A stretch of 57,903 nt of DNA from Burkholderia sp. Bp8963 (GCF_003854275.1 NZ_QTQP01000044.1:1-57903); one strand, 5' to 3'. Positions 25,947-35,039 are shown, counted from the first letter of the stretch. Notes: generated by a model not told the origin, from the letters alone. Numbers and translations are program-made.

Positions 25947-27386
25947 ATGCGAGAGACCCAAACCCTTCCACTCGTCGTCGACCTCGACGGCACGCTGACG
26001 CCATCGGATTCCTTGATGGAGTCAGTGATCTGCGTCGTCAGGCGTAAGCCTTCCAACCTGCTGCGCTTGCCGTTCTGGCTCGCCGGCGGTCGCGCCGCAT
26101 TCAAGTCCAAGGTTGCCGAACACGCCGATTTCCGCGCGGAAATGCTTCTCTACCGCGAACCGCTGATCGACTACCTTGCCCACGAACGCGAAAGTGGCCG
26201 CAAGATCGTGCTCGCTACCGCCGCGCATCGTTCGATCGCCGAGCGGGTGAATACGCATCTCGGCTTGTTCGATCTCGTCATCGCCACCAGCGACGACACG
26301 AATCTCAAGGGCGAAACCAAGCTGGCCGACATTCGTCGGCAGGTCGGCGACGACTTCGTTTATGCGGGTGACAGCAAAGCCGACCTCCCGATCTGGGCCG
26401 GCGCGAAAGGCGCGGTCCTGGCCGGCGTCGCGCCCGCTGTCGCGGCGAATGTCCGGAGCCGCATCCCGGTCGAACGAGAATTCTCGAACGTGCGCGCAAA
26501 CTTCGCGACATGGTGCAAAGCACTGCGTGTCCACCAGTGGCTGAAGAACCTGTTGCTGTTCGTCCCGCTCCTGACCGCATTTGCCTTCCTCGACACCGAC
26601 AAGGTCGCCACGCTGGCGCTCGCGTTCCTGTCGATGTCGCTCGGTGCGTCGGCCACCTACATCGGCAACGATCTCTGGGATCTGGACAACGATCGCAGGC
26701 ATCCTCGCAAATGCAACCGCGCATTCGCGAGCGGCACGCTGTCGATTCTCCAGGGGCTTGGCTGCGCGGCGCTGTTGCTAATCATGGCGTTCGCGCTGGC
26801 ATTCGCGGTATCGCCCGAATTTGCCGGCATGTTCGTGCTCTATCTGGTGCTCACGACGGCGTATAGCTGGCGCCTGAAATCGATCGTGCTGCTCGACGTC
26901 GTCGTGTTGTCGCTGCTGTACACGTATCGAATCGTTGCCGGAGCCGTCGCCGCGGAAATCACCGTCAGCCGCTGGCTGCTCGCATTCTCCGTGTTTGCCT
27001 TCCTGAGCCTCGCGCTCGTGAAGCGTTGCTCGGAACTGGTGCTTTTGCGTCAGAGCAACACGCGCGCATCGGCCGGCCGCGATTACCGCGTGGGCGATCT
27101 CGAAGTGCTCTGGCCGTTCGGGATCGGCGCGTCGCTGGCCGCGGTGGTCGTGTTCGGCCTCTTCATCAATGCACCCGAAACCGCCGCACGTTATGCGATT
27201 CCGCATCTGCTCTGGTTCGTGCAGATCGGCTTGATCTATCTGTTCGGGCGGCTCTGGATCACGACCGTACGCGGCGCCATGCACGACGATCCCATCATCC
27301 ATATCCTCGAAAACCGCGGTAGTTTCGGCATGCTTTGCGTCATGGTGGCGATCGTGCTGGCCGCTCACTTCCTGCCGGCTCCATGA
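25947..27386 (+). CDS. HAD phosphatase-UbiA prenyltransferase fusion, DPPR-synthase-like
   Basis: 479 residues joining two enzymes. Residues 1-~185 are a HAD-IB phosphatase: nucleophile motif DLDGT (12-16), VLATAAHR, and GDSKADLPIW. Residues ~190-479 are a UbiA-fold membrane prenyltransferase with about nine helices. Its first Asp motif reads NDLWDLDNDRRHPRK; YSWRLK, YRIVAGA and KRCSEL match decaprenyl-phosphate phosphoribosyltransferase (Rv3806c-like) rather than ubiquinone or heme enzymes. Predicted reaction: transfer of 5-phosphoribose from PRPP to polyprenyl phosphate, with the HAD part removing the 5-phosphate. It lies between cdiI and cdiB, overlapping the next gene by ATGA. Confidence 0.85.
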   Translation: MRETQTLPLVVDLDGTLTPSDSLMESVICVVRRKPSNLLRLPFWLAGGRAAFKSKVAEHADFRAEMLLYREPLIDYLAHERESGRKIVLATAAHRSIAERVNTHLGLFDLVIATSDDTNLKGETKLADIRRQVGDDFVYAGDSKADLPIWAGAKGAVLAGVAPAVAANVRSRIPVEREFSNVRANFATWCKALRVHQWLKNLLLFVPLLTAFAFLDTDKVATLALAFLSMSLGASATYIGNDLWDLDNDRRHPRKCNRAFASGTLSILQGLGCAALLLIMAFALAFAVSPEFAGMFVLYLVLTTAYSWRLKSIVLLDVVVLSLLYTYRIVAGAVAAEITVSRWLLAFSVFAFLSLALVKRCSELVLLRQSNTRASAGRDYRVGDLEVLWPFGIGASLAAVVVFGLFINAPETAARYAIPHLLWFVQIGLIYLFGRLWITTVRGAMHDDPIIHILENRGSFGMLCVMVAIVLAAHFLPAP

Positions 27387-28591
27387 GCGGCGCAATGCAT
27401 ATGACCGAAAAGAACCGAAACCGGGTGAGTGCGTTCTGTCGCTTCGCCATCGTCTACGTCCTGTTGTTCGTGTGCGCAGGCAACATCACCAACAGCATGC
27501 TGCTGAAGTGGGGGTTCCGCGACGCCCAAGGGGACAATTTCGCAACCAGCTATAGCCTCGTCGGCATGATGAACGGTGACGCTCCGAAGCCGTACGTCTA
27601 CCGGTCATCGTTTCCGAAGGGTGCGAAATGGGTCGCGGAACGGCTTGATCGGGCGAAACAGGACAAGCTTTTCAAATCGATCACGCGATATGACTCGCTG
27701 CGCAACGCCTATTTCTCGGGCGTGCCGGACGAGCACTGGACGCCGGTCACCGCGCTCGTCTATCACCTGACATATATCGCGATCGTGCTGTCGACGCTGT
27801 TCGCACTATTGCTGGTCTACAAGCTGGCCCGTCTGCACGGGCTGAGTTTTGGACATTCCATCGGTTTTTTGGCCGCGTTCAGTTTCGTTTACCCGCTTAC
27901 GTTTCAGCGGGGCGGCTATTACTACGATTTCTTCGAGCTGCTCGGCGTGCTGGGTGCATGCCATTTCCTCCTGACAAAGCGGATGCTGGCGTGCACGCTG
28001 ACGATAGCAGTCTTCTCGCTGAACAAGGAGACGTTCTTTCTCGTTCCACTCGCGTTGTTTTTTCTGCATGAGCGGGACGTTGCACTGTCGAAACGGGTTT
28101 CCTGGCTTGTGATGCAACTCGGCATTTGCATGGCGACCCGTCATTTCATCATGAGCGGGTACGGCGAGAATGCGGGCGGATTCGTCGAATATCACATATG
28201 GGACAACCTGAAGTTCTGGTTGAATCCAAAATCGTATCTGTCGTTCTACAACCTCATCGGCAAAGGCATCTTCACCCCAAGCCTCGAAAATCCGATGATG
28301 CTCGTACCGCTTGCGGTGTTTTTCAGAGCCGCATGGCGTGCGACGCCGACGCGCTACCGCGTCTATTTCGTCGCCGCATTCTCGCCGGTGCTGGTGTTGT
28401 TTTTCTTTTTCGGCTTCGAGGATGAAGCTCGGAACTTTTCTGTCGTGTTTCCCGCGATCGTGCTGATCGCGCTGCATGGCGCGAATCGGTTCAATGCGAT
28501 CTTCAGTGGCGGCGCGGATGCGTCGGCCGACATGCGTGCCACGCCTGACCGTCGGCCCGATATCGCCATGGCGACGGAGGCCATCCGATGA
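27383..28591 (+). CDS. Multispanning membrane protein, GT-C glycosyltransferase-like
   Basis: 402-residue inner-membrane protein with roughly 9-11 hydrophobic segments. The first external loop carries acidic residues and a PYVYR motif (FRDAQGDNF...APKPYVYRSSF), the layout of polyprenyl-phosphate-sugar-dependent GT-C transferases. I do not recognise a named family. The start overlaps the stop of the HAD-UbiA gene (ATGA), and its own stop overlaps the start of the SMR gene, so the three are translationally coupled. Likely role: transferring the lipid-linked pentose to an acceptor on the periplasmic side; the acceptor is unknown. The longer in-frame start at 27335 is unlikely because it lies inside the upstream gene. 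Confidence 0.6.
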   Translation: MSGAMHMTEKNRNRVSAFCRFAIVYVLLFVCAGNITNSMLLKWGFRDAQGDNFATSYSLVGMMNGDAPKPYVYRSSFPKGAKWVAERLDRAKQDKLFKSITRYDSLRNAYFSGVPDEHWTPVTALVYHLTYIAIVLSTLFALLLVYKLARLHGLSFGHSIGFLAAFSFVYPLTFQRGGYYYDFFELLGVLGACHFLLTKRMLACTLTIAVFSLNKETFFLVPLALFFLHERDVALSKRVSWLVMQLGICMATRHFIMSGYGENAGGFVEYHIWDNLKFWLNPKSYLSFYNLIGKGIFTPSLENPMMLVPLAVFFRAAWRATPTRYRVYFVAAFSPVLVLFFFFGFEDEARNFSVVFPAIVLIALHGANRFNAIFSGGADASADMRATPDRRPDIAMATEAIR

Positions 28592-28926
28592 ATTGGCTGA
28601 TCGTTATCGCAAGCGGTATTTTCGGCGGCCTTGCCAGCGTGTTGCTCAGAATCGCGGCCCTCAAGGGTATTGCACTCGGCGAGTCGAGCGCATTGCCGTG
28701 GATTGCGCGCGGTGTAGCGATCGGCGCCTACGGTATCGGCTTCGTGCTTTATGCGGTTGCGCTGCGCAAGACGACGCTTGGCGTTGCGTATCCGACCATG
28801 GTGGCGATCTCCATGCTCGTCGTGCTGTCGTTCACGGCGCTGCACGAACACCTTTTGAAGCCGATGCAAGCGGTCGGCGCAGTTGTCATCCTGATCGGCG
28901 TCTGGATGGTCACGCGATACGCATAA
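28588..28926 (+). CDS. SMR/EamA-type small membrane protein, ArnE/F-like flippase subunit
   Basis: 112-residue protein with four hydrophobic helices, the size of small multidrug resistance proteins. Aligning its N-terminus with EmrE places glycine at position 14, where EmrE-type exporters need a proton- and drug-binding glutamate. Loss of that residue is typical of ArnE/ArnF-like lipid-sugar flippases. In context it would move the lipid-linked pentose across the inner membrane. Start overlaps the preceding stop (ATGA). 16 bp separate it from cdiB. Confidence 0.75.
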   Translation: MNWLIVIASGIFGGLASVLLRIAALKGIALGESSALPWIARGVAIGAYGIGFVLYAVALRKTTLGVAYPTMVAISMLVVLSFTALHEHLLKPMQAVGAVVILIGVWMVTRYA

Positions 28927-28942
28927 TCGAGAAAACCAATAC

Positions 28943-30688
28943 ATGAGGAAGAAAATCCGGGGAACCAACCTTGTCACAGCCTCCTTGCTGCTCGCATCGG
29001 CCGGCGTATCCGCACAGTCGATCGCGCCGGGCGCCGTGCCGACCACAAACGATCAACGTGCCCGGGAGCAGGAACAAGCGCGAGAACGCGAGCGAACCGT
29101 TTCCGCACCGGCAGTGCGTTCGTCCGTAACCGAAAGCGCGGCTTTTCCGACCTTGCCGACCGAAACGCCGTGCTTTCGCATCGACGACTTCACACTCGAC
29201 GTCCCCGACTCGCTGCCCAACACAGTAAAGTCTCAAGGCGCATCCGCACTGCCAATGGACCGCTTTGCCTTCGCGCGTGACTGGCTGGGCCACTACGCCG
29301 GCCAATGCGTCGGCAAGCAGGGCCTCGACGTACTGGTCAAAGGTTTGTCCCAGACGATCCTCTCCCGCGGCTACATCACGACCCGTGTCCTGCTCCCCGA
29401 ACAAGACCTCTCGACCGGCACCCTCAAGCTCGCGCTGATCCCCGGCGTAATCCGCCACGTCCGCTTCTCCGACGAAAAGCTCCGCGGCACCTTGAAAACC
29501 GCCTTCCCGACCCGCGACGGCGACCTCCTGAACCTGCGCGACCTCGAACAGGGTCTCGAGCAGATGAAGCGCGTCTCGAGCCAGGACGTCTCGATGCAGA
29601 TCGTCCCCGCCGACACCCCGGGCGAAAGCGACGTCGTCCTCGACATCAAGCGCGGCAAACCCTGGACCGTCGTCGCCTCGATCGACAACTCCGGCACGCG
29701 CGCCACGGGCCGCCTGCAAGGCAACCTGTCGGTCGGCATCGACAACCCGCTCGGCCTGAACGACATCTTCAACATCGGCGTGAGCCAGGATCTCGAGCTG
29801 GGCGACAAGCGTCTCGGCTCGCACGGATGGAACGGCTTCTACTCGATCCCGTGGGGCTACTGGACCGCGACTCTGTCGGCATACACGAACACGTACTACC
29901 AACAGATCGCCGGCGTGAACCAGACCTTTGTCGCGAGCGGCAACTCGAAAACCTTCGATTTCAAGCTGAACCGCGTGCTGCTGCGCAGCCAGGACGACGT
30001 ATTCGGCGCGCAATTCCGCTTGTCGCGCCGTTTCGGCCAGAGCTTCATCGAAGACACCGAAATCCCGCAGCAGCGCCGCAACAACACGTTCGTCGAAATC
30101 GGCCTGACCGATCGTCATTACTTCGGCGGTGCCCAGTTCGACGGGATGGTCGCGTACCGGCAAGGCATCGGCGCATTCGGCGCGCAGGACGACACGCTGG
30201 CAGCCGAAGGCGGCCCGACCTACCGCTACAGGATGGCCGTACTCGACGCGAACCTGCAGGTGCCGTTCGTCATTGCGAAACAACCGTTCCGCTACGTCGG
30301 CACCTTCCACGGCCAATACACGGGCAACACGCTGTACTACATCGACGACCTGACGATCGGCAGCCGCTACACGGTGCGCGGTTTCGACGGCGAGACGATG
30401 CTGTCTGCAGCACGTGGCTTCTACTGGCGCAACGAGTTGCAGATGCCGATCGGGCAGACGGGGCAGGCGGTGTATGCGGGGCTCGATTACGGTCGCGTGT
30501 GGGGGCCGCAGCCCGTCGCGCTGGTCGGCACGCAACTGGCCGGCGCGGTGATCGGCGTGAAGGGGAGCCTCGGCACGCGATTCGGCGCCTACGCGTACGA
30601 CCTGTTCGCGGGTACGCCGGTCTACAAGCCGTCGGGCTTCCCGACCGCGCGGGTGACGTTCGGCTTCCAGCTGACGGCGCAGTGTTAA
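28943..30688 (+). CDS. cdiB: Two-partner secretion outer-membrane transporter CdiB (BcpB)
   Basis: 581-residue Omp85-superfamily/TpsB protein that exports CdiA across the outer membrane. A signal peptide (LVTASLLLASAGVSAQS) is followed by an N-terminal plug helix region, POTRA domains (about 75-230; GYITTRVLLPEQDLSTGTL), and a 16-strand barrel. The conserved VRGF (SRYTVRGFDGE) lies at about 475 and the protein ends in an aromatic beta strand, VTFGFQLTAQC. Its length fits ShlB/FhaC. It is last in the CDI locus, separated from cdiAI by the three-gene lipid-sugar cassette. Confidence 0.93.
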   Translation: MRKKIRGTNLVTASLLLASAGVSAQSIAPGAVPTTNDQRAREQEQARERERTVSAPAVRSSVTESAAFPTLPTETPCFRIDDFTLDVPDSLPNTVKSQGASALPMDRFAFARDWLGHYAGQCVGKQGLDVLVKGLSQTILSRGYITTRVLLPEQDLSTGTLKLALIPGVIRHVRFSDEKLRGTLKTAFPTRDGDLLNLRDLEQGLEQMKRVSSQDVSMQIVPADTPGESDVVLDIKRGKPWTVVASIDNSGTRATGRLQGNLSVGIDNPLGLNDIFNIGVSQDLELGDKRLGSHGWNGFYSIPWGYWTATLSAYTNTYYQQIAGVNQTFVASGNSKTFDFKLNRVLLRSQDDVFGAQFRLSRRFGQSFIEDTEIPQQRRNNTFVEIGLTDRHYFGGAQFDGMVAYRQGIGAFGAQDDTLAAEGGPTYRYRMAVLDANLQVPFVIAKQPFRYVGTFHGQYTGNTLYYIDDLTIGSRYTVRGFDGETMLSAARGFYWRNELQMPIGQTGQAVYAGLDYGRVWGPQPVALVGTQLAGAVIGVKGSLGTRFGAYAYDLFAGTPVYKPSGFPTARVTFGFQLTAQC

Positions 30689-31167
30689 CGGCAGAGTCGG
30701 GCCGGGGGCTGCGAACCGGTACGAATTGCCGCATGAACTACACCGCCCGGACGTAGCAGCTCAACGAAAGGGCTGCGACACGCCGCCCAACCCAACCTGT
30801 CCCCATTCCCGAAAAGCCCTGCGACCTTACGTCTTTCTCCTCGCCCGCCGGGCCGCGCCCGGCAAATTTCTCCCGAATGCATCACAAGTCACTTATCCGA
30901 CGAAAAATCCCCGCCGGTTCCCGGTATGATTCGCATCTCGCGCATGTATGGATCGCTTGATTTTGATCTTGCATTGACGCGGCCGGGCCGTCCGGCTCGG
31001 CGTCTCCGAACGCGAAAGATTTTGTAATATAGATTCCGTATACTTGTAATTTCTGAATCAGGCGCCGCCAGCTCCCGCTTTGGCGGACCGCCGACGCAGA
31101 ACAACCAGATCCGTCGCCGCCCGGGCACCCGACGCCGCGACACGCTATGTACCGCCACCAATAATCT
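30689..31167. other. Intergenic region between the CDI locus and mprF
   Basis: 479 bp without a credible gene. The left half is GC-rich; 30880-31060 is AT-richer (TAATAT, TATACT) and probably holds the mprF promoter, but I cannot fix a -35/-10 pair. No clear terminator hairpin with a T-run was found after cdiB. Confidence 0.4.
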
Positions 31168-33762
31168 ATGTCTTCCCGCCACCCTGGTTCGCCCAGCCGT
31201 GCCGCGGCAATGTTCGGCCGTGTCTCGGCACTGCTCCGCAACGAGCGTGTCCTGTCGCCGCTGCTCGCGCTTGGCATCGGCCTGCTGTTGATCGTGGTCT
31301 TCCAGCACCTGTCGGCGTCCGTCGATTACCGGTCGGTGATCCGCGAGCTCCGCCACATGTCGGCCGCCGAGTGGGGCGCGTCGCTCGGCGCGACCGCGCT
31401 CAGCTATCTCGCGCTCGTCGCGCGCGACGCGGTCGGCCTGCGCTACGTCGCGGCCAAGGTGCCGCGCGCGGCGCTGTGGATCGGCGCGATCGCCGGCTCG
31501 GCGCTCGGCAACGCGACCGGCTTCGGCGCGCTGACGGGCGGTGCGGTTCGCGCACGCGTCTACGGCGTGTCGGGCGTCACGCCCGCGCAGATCGGCCGCA
31601 TGACGGTGTTCACGAGCGGCACGCTCGCGCTCGCGCTGGTGCTGATGACGGCGGTCGGCATGGTTTGCGTGCCGCACACGCTCGCCGAGATGCTGCACGT
31701 CGAGCCGGGCGTGCTGACGTGGAGCGGCGCCGCGTTGCTCGCGGTGCTGGCCGCGATGGTCGCGCTGTGCGGCAACACGGCACGCCCGGTCGTCACGCGT
31801 TTCAAGTGGCTCGCGTTCGACGTGCCCGCGCGGCGCGACCTGGTCGCGCAAGTCCTCTACGCGGTGCTCGACGTGGTCGCCGCGGGCCTGACGCTGTGGG
31901 TGCTGCTGCCGGCCGCGCCGATCGGCTTGCCGACCTTCATTACTGTTTACGCGGCCGCGCTGCTGCTCGGGATGATCGGCCATACGCCGGGCGGGATCGG
32001 CGTGTTCGAGGCCGCGATGGTGTTCACGCTCGGCCGCGACGTGCCCGCGCATGCGATGGTCGCGGCGCTGATCGCGTATCGCGCGATCTATTTCGGCGTG
32101 CCGTTCGTGCTGTCGGCTGGCCTGCTCGCGGGCTTCGAAGGCCGCGCGCTGCGGCGCCGCCTCGTCACGCGGCAGGCCGCGCGCGTGTCGCAGCTCGCGC
32201 CGCTGTTCCTGAGCCTCGTCACGTTCGCAGTCGGCACGATGCTCGTGATCTCGAGCGCGACGCCTGCGTTTTGGCACCGGATCGCGATCCTGCGCAACGT
32301 CGTGCCGCTGTGGGTGCTCGAAGGCTCGCAGGTGATCTGCAGCGTGCTCGGCGTCGCGCTGCTGTTCGTCGCGCGCGGGCTGCTGCGCCGTCTCGACGGC
32401 GCGTGGTGGATGACCTTCGCGCTGACGCTCGCGAGCCTTGCGCTATCGCTGGCGAAGGGCCTCGCGTTCGTCGAGGCCGGCGTGCTCGGCACGCTGCTGG
32501 TGCTGCTGCTCGTCAGCCGCCGGCGCTTCAACCGTCACTCGTCGCTGCTCGCCGAGCGCTTCACCGTGAGCTGGTTCGTGTCGGTGGCGATGGTGCTGAT
32601 GCTGGCCGTGTGGGTGCTGTTCTTCGCGTTCCGCGACGTGCCGTACACGCGCGAGCTGTGGTCGCATTTCTCGTTCGACGCGCGTGCGCCGCGTGCGCTG
32701 CGCGCGACGCTCGCGGCCGGCGTGTTCGTCGCGCTGTTCGCGCTGTGGCAACTGCTGCGTCCGGCGCCGGGCCGGTTCGTGACGCCCGCGCCGCAGGACC
32801 TGCAGGATGCCGAACGGATCATCCGTGCACAGGAGTGCAGCGATGCGGGCCTCGCGCTGATGGGCGACAAGAGCTTCCTGTTCTCGGAGTCGCGCGAGGC
32901 GTTCCTGATGTATGCGAAGCACGGCCGCACGTGGGCCGCGCTGCACGACCCGGTCGGCCCGCGCAGCGAATGGCCGGCGCTGATCGGCAAGTTCATCGCG
33001 CTCGCGCACAGGCACGGCGGCCGCGCGGCGTTCTACCAGGTGCGCGCGAACGCGCTGCCGCTGTATCTCGACGCGGGGCTCACGCTGATGAAGCTCGGCG
33101 AGGAAGCGCATGTCGCGCTCGACGAATTCGACCTGAAGGGCTCGCACCGCTCGCACCTGCGCTATGCGCTGCGCCGCGGCGACAAGGACGCGATGACCGT
33201 CGAGGTGATCGCGCCGCACGACGTGCCCGACGCGCTGCCCGCGCTGCGCGACATCTCGGACGGCTGGCTCGACAGCCGCGACGCGCGCGAGAAGAGCTTC
33301 TCGGTCGCAGCCTTCCACGACGGCTATCTCGCGACGCAATCGGTGATGCTCGTGCGGCAGGCCGACAAGCCGGTCGCATTCGTCACGTTCATGACGACCG
33401 ACCTCAATACCGAGGCGACGGTCGGCGTGATGCGTCATCTGCCGGAAGCGTCGCCGTATGCGATGGAGTACCTGTTCACGCAGCTCGCGCTGCACCTGAA
33501 GGAAGCGGGCTTCCGCAAGCTGAGCCTCGGCATCGCGCCGTTCTCGGGGATGGGCGCTGCGCGGATGCCGTCGCCGTGGCACCGTTTCGGGCTGATGGTG
33601 TGGCGCTTCGGCGGCCGTTTCTACAATTTCCGCGGCTTGCGCGCGTTCAAGAGCAAGTTCGAGCCGCATTGGGAGCCGCGTTATCTCGCGGCTTCGGGCT
33701 CGGTCGGCGTGTTCGTCACGCTGGCCGATCTGTCATTGCTGGCTGGAGGTCGGCGTTCATGA
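31168..33762 (+). CDS. mprF: Lysyl-phosphatidylglycerol synthase/flippase MprF (LpiA)
   Basis: 864-residue inner-membrane enzyme that transfers lysine from Lys-tRNA to phosphatidylglycerol and flips the product, lowering surface charge and sensitivity to cationic peptides. About the first 530 residues are transmembrane helices (flippase module), and the C-terminal ~320 form the DUF2156 GNAT-like synthase (DKSFLFSESREAFLMYAK, SHRSHLRYALRRG, LSLGIAPFSGMG). The stop overlaps the acvB/virJ start (ATGA). The lpiA-acvB order is the same as in rhizobia and Agrobacterium, where it is acid-inducible. Confidence 0.92.
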   Translation: MSSRHPGSPSRAAAMFGRVSALLRNERVLSPLLALGIGLLLIVVFQHLSASVDYRSVIRELRHMSAAEWGASLGATALSYLALVARDAVGLRYVAAKVPRAALWIGAIAGSALGNATGFGALTGGAVRARVYGVSGVTPAQIGRMTVFTSGTLALALVLMTAVGMVCVPHTLAEMLHVEPGVLTWSGAALLAVLAAMVALCGNTARPVVTRFKWLAFDVPARRDLVAQVLYAVLDVVAAGLTLWVLLPAAPIGLPTFITVYAAALLLGMIGHTPGGIGVFEAAMVFTLGRDVPAHAMVAALIAYRAIYFGVPFVLSAGLLAGFEGRALRRRLVTRQAARVSQLAPLFLSLVTFAVGTMLVISSATPAFWHRIAILRNVVPLWVLEGSQVICSVLGVALLFVARGLLRRLDGAWWMTFALTLASLALSLAKGLAFVEAGVLGTLLVLLLVSRRRFNRHSSLLAERFTVSWFVSVAMVLMLAVWVLFFAFRDVPYTRELWSHFSFDARAPRALRATLAAGVFVALFALWQLLRPAPGRFVTPAPQDLQDAERIIRAQECSDAGLALMGDKSFLFSESREAFLMYAKHGRTWAALHDPVGPRSEWPALIGKFIALAHRHGGRAAFYQVRANALPLYLDAGLTLMKLGEEAHVALDEFDLKGSHRSHLRYALRRGDKDAMTVEVIAPHDVPDALPALRDISDGWLDSRDAREKSFSVAAFHDGYLATQSVMLVRQADKPVAFVTFMTTDLNTEATVGVMRHLPEASPYAMEYLFTQLALHLKEAGFRKLSLGIAPFSGMGAARMPSPWHRFGLMVWRFGGRFYNFRGLRAFKSKFEPHWEPRYLAASGSVGVFVTLADLSLLAGGRRS

Positions 33763-35039
33763 TGTTGAAGAAGGGAGTCGCGCGGGCGCTGGCCGCCTGC
33801 GCCGGAATGATGCTGGCGGGCGCCGCGTTCGCGACGCAGCAGGCCGCCACGAATGTGCAGACGATGCCGGGCGGCCGTTACGGCCCGGTCACGGTCACGA
33901 AGCCGGGCGGCACGCTGCGCGGCTTCGTCGTGATGTTCTCGCGCGACGCCGGCTGGAGCGCGGCCGACCAGCAGGCCGCCAACGCGCTCGCGAAGGCCGG
34001 CGCGATGACGGTCGGCGTCGATTCGGAGCGCTATGCGGCGAACCTCGCCGCGAAGCCGGAAACCTGCCATCACCTCGACGGCGACGCCGAGGCGGTCAGC
34101 CATCAGCTCGAACGGCTCGCGCGCTCGTCGCGCTATTACGCGCCGATCGTCGCGGGTGTCGGGCAGGGCGGCGCGATCGCGAAGCAGATCCTGTCGATGG
34201 CGCCGGAGAACACGATTGCCGGCGCGGTGTCGGTCGAGCCGTCCGCGACGCTCGATCCGCGCTTCAAGCCGTGCCCGCCCGATCCGACGATCGTGCGCCG
34301 CGCGATGCCGGGCTTCGTCGACACTGCGGCGGCCGGCGACACCGCGAAGCTCGTGTCGCTGATCGCGCCGCACCTGCGCGACGGCACCGCCGACGACGAG
34401 CTCGACGTGTCGGACCTGCCGCTGATCGAGCTGCCGGCCGCGAAGCCGTCGGGCCTGATCGCGATCGTGATTTCCGGCGACGGCGGCTGGCGCGATCTCG
34501 ACAAGACGATCGCCGAGGCGCTGGCGCGCGACGGCGTGTCGGTCGTCGGCATCGACAGCCTGCGCTACTTCTGGAGCGAGAAGCCGCCCGCGCAGACGAG
34601 CCGCGATCTCGCGCGCGTGATGCGCACCTACATGACGCGCTGGCATGCGACGAACGTCGCGCTCGTCGGCTATTCGTTCGGCGCGGACGTGATGCCGTTC
34701 GCGTACAACCGGCTGCCGGCCGACCTGCGCGACAAGGTGGCGGTGATGTCATTGCTCGGCTTCTCGCCGGCCGCGGATTTCCAGATCCGCGTGACGGGCT
34801 GGCTCGGGATGCCGGCGAGCGACAAGGCGCTGAAGGTCGCGCCCGAAATCGCGAAGGTGCCGCCGGGCATCGTCCAGTGCTTCTACGGCGAGGCGGAGAA
34901 GGAGACGATGTGTCCCGCGCTCGCAAGCACGGGTGTCGAACTGATCAAGACGCAGGGCGAGCACCACTTCGGCCGCGACTACATCGCGCTCGAGAAGCGG
35001 ATTCTCGCGGCGTTCAGGAAGCAGGTGGCCGCGCGCTGA
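33759..35039 (+). CDS. acvB: AcvB/VirJ-like periplasmic lysyl-PG hydrolase
   Basis: 426-residue exported serine-hydrolase-fold protein. Signal peptide RALAACAGMMLAGAAFA. Two VirJ-type alpha/beta domains: the first carries a degenerate GVGQGGAIAK, the second the nucleophile elbow GYSFGAD after GDGGWRDLDK. AcvB of Agrobacterium hydrolyses lysyl-phosphatidylglycerol, so this gene probably balances the upstream MprF. Translation is coupled to mprF through ATGA. The 3' end overlaps the convergent DUF934 gene by 26 bp. Confidence 0.87.
   Translation: MMLKKGVARALAACAGMMLAGAAFATQQAATNVQTMPGGRYGPVTVTKPGGTLRGFVVMFSRDAGWSAADQQAANALAKAGAMTVGVDSERYAANLAAKPETCHHLDGDAEAVSHQLERLARSSRYYAPIVAGVGQGGAIAKQILSMAPENTIAGAVSVEPSATLDPRFKPCPPDPTIVRRAMPGFVDTAAAGDTAKLVSLIAPHLRDGTADDELDVSDLPLIELPAAKPSGLIAIVISGDGGWRDLDKTIAEALARDGVSVVGIDSLRYFWSEKPPAQTSRDLARVMRTYMTRWHATNVALVGYSFGADVMPFAYNRLPADLRDKVAVMSLLGFSPAADFQIRVTGWLGMPASDKALKVAPEIAKVPPGIVQCFYGEAEKETMCPALASTGVELIKTQGEHHFGRDYIALEKRILAAFRKQVAAR

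Noticed and set aside
31020..31045. TAATAT/TATACT hexamers as the mprF promoter
   Set aside because: No -35 element at correct spacing for either hexamer; evidence too weak for a separate feature.
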